Positions 60,685 through 64,000 of a DNA stretch of 64,000 bases are shown here, in pieces. The notes beneath the pieces are model-generated. The model was not told the DNA's origin and did not search any database. It worked only from the letters and a program-made list of their open reading frames with translations. The stretch spans positions 49,693 through 113,692 of the forward strand of contig JALMLS010000436.1 in assembly GCA_038496445.1 (NCBI GenBank). Direction: 5' to 3'. Position 1 is the stretch's first letter. Every line of letters begins with the position of its first letter. A program made the position numbers and the translations under genes. The DNA is from Trichosphaerium sp. ATCC 40318 (taxonomy: Eukaryota > Discosea > Flabellinia > Trichosidae).

Positions 60685-60913
60685 ATCACAAATAAACATA
60701 TTTTTCTCGACACGGTTTTTCGTGGTGACTACCAAGCGTCGCCCTAAGTTTCACTGGTAGTTACATGCGTTCAGTTTTGGTCAAGTTAAATCTTTGCCAG
60801 TTGAAACTACAAAATAGTGTTTGGATAGATAGACAGCGTCATAATTACCATGTTGTAGATGAATACGCCATTATACGCTCATTGTAAGTTAATATAAGCT
60901 TATACGTTTGAAA

Positions 60914-63211
60914 ATGTTAAATGTCACAGCTAGGAGATTGCCAAGCGCACTTACGAACGAAAATAGCATTAAAATACGCTTTAAACGTACAAAAACGAAA
61001 AAAAGACGTACCAAGGTACCAAGTGGATATTGGGATAGCAAAGACAATCAACGCACTTTTTTTGCCCATGTAGAAGAGGAATTAGGCATTACAAAGCATG
61101 AACACTGGTATTCAGTGTCAACAAATGATATTGCGTCTTTGGGAGGCAAAACAATGCTGTTAAGGTATTAATACGCGTCGTGACGCCCTTACAACTAGTT
61201 TGAGGCAAAAACTGCTTTTTTGATTTGTGCTGCTTATTTGTTAGTAGATATAGCAATTCCCTGTATAAAGCTCTATGTACATTATACCCAAAGGTTAATT
61301 GGATTAAATGGCGTTTCGTGTACGAAATTCCACTTCTTTTATTCCAAGTTTTTTTTTCTTTCCTCTCTTCTCCGTTGTTCTGTTCTGAACATGATTTTAT
61401 TGATACTCTAATAGAAAATTACATTCTCCAGATAATCACAGGGTTCAGATAAACATATTAGCGAAGGATATGAATGTTAAAACACTTGATGATTGGTATA
61501 ATGTTAACTACAGTGAAATACGAAATAGAGGGATAAGTAATATTCTTACAAAGTGAGTTAGTTGTTGCACATGTGATATTGAAAAATAACAAATTTATTT
61601 AGATTCAGTGGGTCTATATATAGGTGTCTTGAGGCTATATATAGCGATTATGATTGGCAATTATGGAAGTTCAAGTGCGTTCTTTTTCCTTGAGATTTTT
61701 TTTATCGTTTATTTTTTTTTTCGGGTTCAACAGTTGATATAGATTCCTAATTCTTTTAGGAATCCTCCAAAAGGAGCTTATGGTGAAGGAAAATCTCAGA
61801 TGTCTGCATCTGAAGATATGGCAGAGCACCTCGGTATTAAAACATTTGATGGGTGGTACAATATATCAGGTAAAGATTTTCGGCGTAATGGCACTCTATC
61901 TCTACTCTCAAAGTAAGTTTGCAGAAACGCATACTACTTAATTACCACCTAACATTTTTAAAAGGTACGACATGGATATTCCTTCAGCACTTCAATCTCT
62001 CTACCCAGTATACAATTGGGATGACAGTCAGTTTAAGTAAGTTCAAACTTAACTGATTTCTCATTTTTGGTTCTCACCAGTTTGCAAAGGTTCAAAAAGC
62101 GTATTATGACGCCTATGGCTAAGCTATGGAAATCAGGTGATCATGTCAATACGATGAGAATTCTTGAACAAAAACTTAAGGTCTATGAACCTGAATCATG
62201 GTACGTCATACAAAGCAGCTCTAATGTTAACTTAAGGAAGGTATCGAATATCACTTGCGCAGCTTTTAGAGCATGCTGGTGGTTCTGGTGTATACTTGGC
62301 GTTTCCCAATGTACTATCCTTGATGTATCCAAATGTTAGATGGAGATGGAAATCATTTGCTTTGAGTAACAAGAAGTCTAGACAAAGGTACCAACTTTTT
62401 AGCTATGTTTTTTTTTTGACTTGTGCAAGAATTTTGATTGAGAGCATCCGCAAGGTTCTACCTCAAGCTAAAGTTCTAGAAGAGCAATACATAGATGTAA
62501 GAGAGTATCAAAAATCTCTACTAAGTGTAGATGCGTTTTTACCAGAGTATAATCTAGCGTTTGAGTATCAAGGTAATTTCTAAAAAAAAAAAAAAAGAAA
62601 GCGAATCAAAGTTGTTTAAGCACGCTAAAAATACAACCAAGGTGAACAACATTTTCATGATGTACTTCCGCATGATGTTCCTTCGGTTGTAAGTAAGGCA
62701 AGGGATGAAGAAAAGAGACACTTACTAAAAGAATCTGGTACTACAATGCTTCAAAGAAAAACCATTCTAAAACGGCACTAACTTTTTCATTCGAAAAGGC
62801 GTAACACTTGTGGCTATTCCGTATTGGTACCTTTTTTAGAATTTTTACATTTTTAAACTACTACAGTATTATACAATATCGTCATTATATTTTAAAGACA
62901 GACACTGTTCTGCTTACTTCAATATTGTAACATAAAAATAACACCTTTTTTTTTTTAAACTATGACGCATCTCTATTTGTTTTTGACTGCTTTTTTGCAG
63001 GTGGAATGGTGATATAGATGTTCTAGGTGCCACAATAATGTATTATAGAGAAGATATAAAATGTAATTGCAACTGGAAGGACGCTGAGCCTATTCTTATT
63101 GACGAGTTTGATGAGAACCCAAAATTTAAAAGAAAAATAGGAACTGTAATGAACCCTGCAAAGTTACTTGCTTGTACGTCTATTTTTTATCCCCATTGTA
63201 GTTATACATAA
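60914..63211 (+). CDS. Modular WY-repeat protein with C-terminal PD-(D/E)XK-like domain (copy 2)
   Basis: Start MLNVTARRLPSALTNENS, then a basic patch (KRTKTKKRRTKVPSGYW) and about four modules: GYWDSKDNQRTFFAHVEEEL with HWYSVSTNDIASLGGK; DDWYNVNYSEIRNRG; DGWYNISGKDFRRNG; ESWYVIQSSSNVNL, each followed by LYPKVNW-type ends. The terminal domain: VDAFLPEYNLAFEYQGEQHF, KARDEEKRHLLKESG and GVTLVAIPYWW. Matching residues with copy 1 at D, ExQG, the H after it, and PYWW mark the same nuclease-like core (inference). The stop is at 63209-63211, or slightly later if the GTACGT near 63174 is used as a donor (then TAA straddles the junction). Introns again fall at repeated points of the modules. Domains of this kind occur in some fungi, algae and protists, as far as I recall; function unknown. 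Confidence 0.78.
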
Positions 63212-63468
63212 CATAATGATATCATTATAGAACAATATCATTAACTCAAAATACCACCGAGCAATAACCTGCTTTCTTGTATAATTAAAAGATTTAACAA
63301 AACGTTCATGTCAAAAGTCTTGATTAAGAGAAAATCAATGAATGCTTTAATCAAAGTTACGCATTTATTGGTGGCGTCATAAATCAAATCTTATATGGAA
63401 AATAATATCTTGAACTTATCACGTGATGTGTAAAGGATACAACACACAAATAGCATGTGATGCATGTA

Positions 63469-63940
63469 TCAAGGAAAATAAGTGTTGCATAGTACGTGTG
63501 ACACTGTGTCAAGTTCTGTTATGCTTTCTTTTAACGTATGACTGCTTTTAGTGTCATCATAGAAATAGCATCCCATTTTAAGCTGGTTAAGTCCATACCC
63601 AATAGGCTCAATAGTTGATTTTTTGGACCAATCAACTTCTTTGCTCAACTTTTAAAGAAAATTAATTGGAAAAAGAAATAACAAAGAGACTAGCACTGCA
63701 TCCATACTTTTTCACGAATTTGTTCCTCGATAAGTGCCAGGTCTACAATAGAGGCCTCATAAATAGCGTATAAATTATTACTTAATTCACTAAGAGGCAG
63801 TAGTAGATGTAGAATGGCAAAACATGAAGAGATTTTTAACTTTTGAAAGACTTGCCTGTTTCTGCATTAGCAGGTCTTATAATGAACTGAGCTTTGCATA
63901 TAGGGAACTTTTTCTGCTTTTGTATGTTTGAGGAATCATC
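63469..63940 (-). CDS. eEF1B-beta/delta-like guanine-exchange domain, 5' end outside the window
   Basis: Read toward the lower coordinate: a first visible exon (63940 downward, acceptor TTTTGTAG) gives DDSSNIQKQKKFPICKAQFI and RPANAETGN. A second starts at ELSNNLYAIYEASIVDLALI, and a third reads LSKEVDWSKKSTIEPIGYGL and LKMGCYFYDD, ending in CNTYFP with a TGA at 63469-63471. The P-I-G-Y-G-L-x-Q-L-x-M core, the W before it and the DD...TLKESITELD end match the exchange-factor domain of elongation factor 1B beta/delta, but with many changes. Its job would be to reload eEF1A with GTP. The donor of the second intron is weak (GTCTTT). The N-terminal half is beyond 64000. Confidence 0.65.
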
Positions 63941-64000
63941 CTACAAAATATCACATGAGCGATGACAAGTTTCGTAGTCAGTTTTTTTTGAAGTACTTTT

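Overview
The window is nuclear DNA of a compact, AT-rich unicellular eukaryote. Nearly every gene is cut by short introns, mostly about 40-75 nt, that begin GTACG[T/C] and end in YAG. Further eukaryotic markers are a head-to-tail polyubiquitin gene, an actin-like gene, a pentatricopeptide (PPR) protein, F-box proteins, a copper monooxygenase of the dopamine beta-hydroxylase type and pepsin-like protease. I cannot name the lineage from sequence alone. Gene ends were worked out by reading splice phases by hand: start and stop positions are usually firm, while single splice sites can be wrong.

Layout. 0-7 kb: two C2-domain proteins on opposite strands. 7-13 kb: an F-box-like protein with about 23 MORN-variant (YwqK-type) repeats, a flavin monooxygenase, a small unknown gene overlapping its 5' end, and a bacterial-looking RfaE2-type nucleotidyltransferase. 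13-20 kb: a small cysteine-rich secreted protein, a gene-poor stretch with a possible structured RNA, an F-box helical protein and an amidohydrolase. 20-29 kb: a decayed MORN-variant pseudogene, a divergent actin, a sterol-desaturase-family hydroxylase, a coiled-coil protein with a basic tail, and five-unit polyubiquitin. 29-31 kb: first of two modular proteins ending in a nuclease-like domain. 31.6-41.4 kb: a tandem array of four LamG-like single-pass membrane proteins plus two remnants. 42-50 kb: DOMON/copper monooxygenase, a GST-like protein, a second cysteine-rich secreted protein and an F-box protein with GALA-type leucine-rich repeats. 50-58.5 kb: an RmlD-like reductase, a PPR protein fused in frame to a TrmB-like tRNA methyltransferase, a PA-domain seven-helix membrane protein and a second F-box/MORN-variant protein. 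58.8-64 kb: aspartic protease, the second modular nuclease-like gene, and the 3' part of an eEF1B-beta-like gene running off the edge.

Themes. Four F-box or F-box-like genes with different repeat scaffolds, together with polyubiquitin, suggest an expanded ubiquitin-ligase adaptor set. A secreted/surface group (LamG array, cysteine-rich proteins, DOMON monooxygenase, aspartic protease, PA-7TM protein) points to much investment in the cell exterior. There is no operon logic: neighbours lie on both strands and share no obvious pathway.

Most notable are the modular nuclease-like pair, the LamG array with a readable duplication junction, the PPR-methyltransferase fusion, the actin with a degraded nucleotide pocket, a roughly seven-fold apparent excess of the palindrome CACGTG, and the GTACGT splice-donor preference with several GC-AG introns.
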